A DNA stretch of 5,143 nt from contig CP059260.1 of NCBI GenBank assembly GCA_013693835.1, positions 191,549-196,691 on the forward strand, in the 5' to 3' direction. A model generated the notes under the pieces. The model did not search any database. It saw only the letters and a program-made list of their open reading frames with translations, and had not been told where the DNA came from. Made by a program: the position numbers and the translations under genes. Source of the DNA: Brevundimonas sp. (lineage in GTDB: Bacteria > Pseudomonadota > Alphaproteobacteria > Caulobacterales > Caulobacteraceae). This document shows positions 4,546-5,143 of this stretch, piece after piece; the stretch's first letter is position 1, and each line of letters starts with the position of its first letter.

Positions 4546-5143
4546 CCCCTGACCCCCTCATGCACGATCTGGCCAGCGTGGGTGACCACGGCGGCCTTCA
4601 GGATCTCTTCTTCCAGGTCCAGAGCCAGGGCCCTGTCCCTGGCCAACAGGCCCATGAAGGCCACCAGGTTGCGGGCGTAAAGGGCACTGGCATCCGCCGC
4701 GATCCGGCCCGGCATGTTGGACCAGCCGACAATTGTACCCCCGTTGGACGTGGTGACGATCTCTCCGGCCTTGGAGCCTTCGACATTGCCGCCATTGTCG
4801 ACCGCCAGATCGACGATGACCGAACCCGGCTTCATCGAGGCCACATGAGCCGCGCTGATCAGCTTTGGCGCGGGCCGACCGGGGATCAGGGCGGTGGTGA
4901 TCACCACATCCTGCTTGGTGATGTGGGTCGCCGTCAGTTCGGCCTGCTTGGCCTTGTAGGCGTCGGACATCTCCTTGGCATAGCCGCCCGAGGTCTCGGC
5001 CGCCTTGAACTCCTCGTCCTCGACGGCGACGAACTTGGCCCCCAGGCTTTCGACCTGCTCCTTGGCGGCGGGGCGGACGTCGGTGGCAGTGACCACCGCC
5101 CCCAGTCGCCGCGCCGTGGCGATGGCTTGCAGGCCCGCAACCC
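4542..5143 (-). CDS. pntAA: NAD(P) transhydrogenase subunit alpha part 1, C-terminal half (5' end beyond the right edge)
   Basis: This is the soluble NAD(H)-binding domain I subunit of the split transhydrogenase, a relative of alanine dehydrogenase. The frame is open through the right edge and about 199 residues are present, roughly half of the usual 370-400. Visible in order are the end of the Rossmann P-loop region (VAGLQAIATARRLGA) and the second strand VVTATDVRP, whose Asp would contact the adenosine ribose of NAD. Next come a long helix-rich stretch (KAAETSGGYAKEMSDAYKAK), VVITTALIPGRPAPKLIS, VDLAVDNGGNVEGSKAGEIV and NLVAFMGLL. It ends HAGQIVHEGVRG. The true start is outside the window; the GTG at 5096 is internal, since the frame upstream of it is still family-like. 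As the first of the pnt genes seen here, it leads the operon toward pntB. Confidence 0.95.
   Translation of the reverse strand, partial: VAGLQAIATARRLGAVVTATDVRPAAKEQVESLGAKFVAVEDEEFKAAETSGGYAKEMSDAYKAKQAELTATHITKQDVVITTALIPGRPAPKLISAAHVASMKPGSVIVDLAVDNGGNVEGSKAGEIVTTSNGGTIVGWSNMPGRIAADASALYARNLVAFMGLLARDRALALDLEEEILKAAVVTHAGQIVHEGVRG

Overview
This window comes from a GC-rich alphaproteobacterium. The three-part, Rhodospirillum-type arrangement of the proton-translocating NAD(P) transhydrogenase and the residue-level character of PntB and PntAA suggest Caulobacterales (Brevundimonas/Caulobacter-like). That placement is inferred from gene content and style, not from a search.

Layout. The right two thirds (about 1816-5143) is one minus-strand operon, read from the right edge to the left: pntAA (5' end outside the window), a small two-helix membrane protein, a small lipoprotein, pntAB, a small three-helix membrane protein, then pntB. 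Genes overlap by 4 bases or are separated by a few bases at every junction, so the set is very probably co-transcribed and translationally coupled. The three transhydrogenase genes together would form the inner-membrane enzyme that uses the proton gradient to reduce NADP+ with NADH. The three uncharacterised small genes sit between its subunits and are the most interesting biology here.

The left third (1-1809) is an accessory-looking patch. A minus-strand gene enters from the left edge (N-terminus of a membrane protein). It is preceded by a possible 31-codon small ORF with a good ribosome site and by a conserved hypothetical gene (272-673). Reading the other way, 727-1809, are a DUF4160-type/DUF2442-type gene pair overlapping by 11 bases and a candidate PD-(D/E)xK nuclease starting at GTG 1324. 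The nuclease gene ends 6 bases from the end of pntB, so the two gene groups converge with no terminator between them.

Important caveat about the sequence itself. Three genes look broken by single-base changes, most of them in short runs of one base. pntAB has two (a G run at 3621-3624 and an A run at 3540-3543), the lipoprotein gene has one (a G run at 3881-3884), and the nuclease gene has two (a C run at 1449-1451 and a second site between about 1500 and 1530). Four of the five are explained by one missing base in a run, and in every case the other frame restores a sensible protein. This points to consensus or basecalling error at least as much as to real gene decay. No RNA genes, CRISPR arrays, insertion sequences or convincing terminators were seen, and no gene-free stretch exceeds 300 bases.
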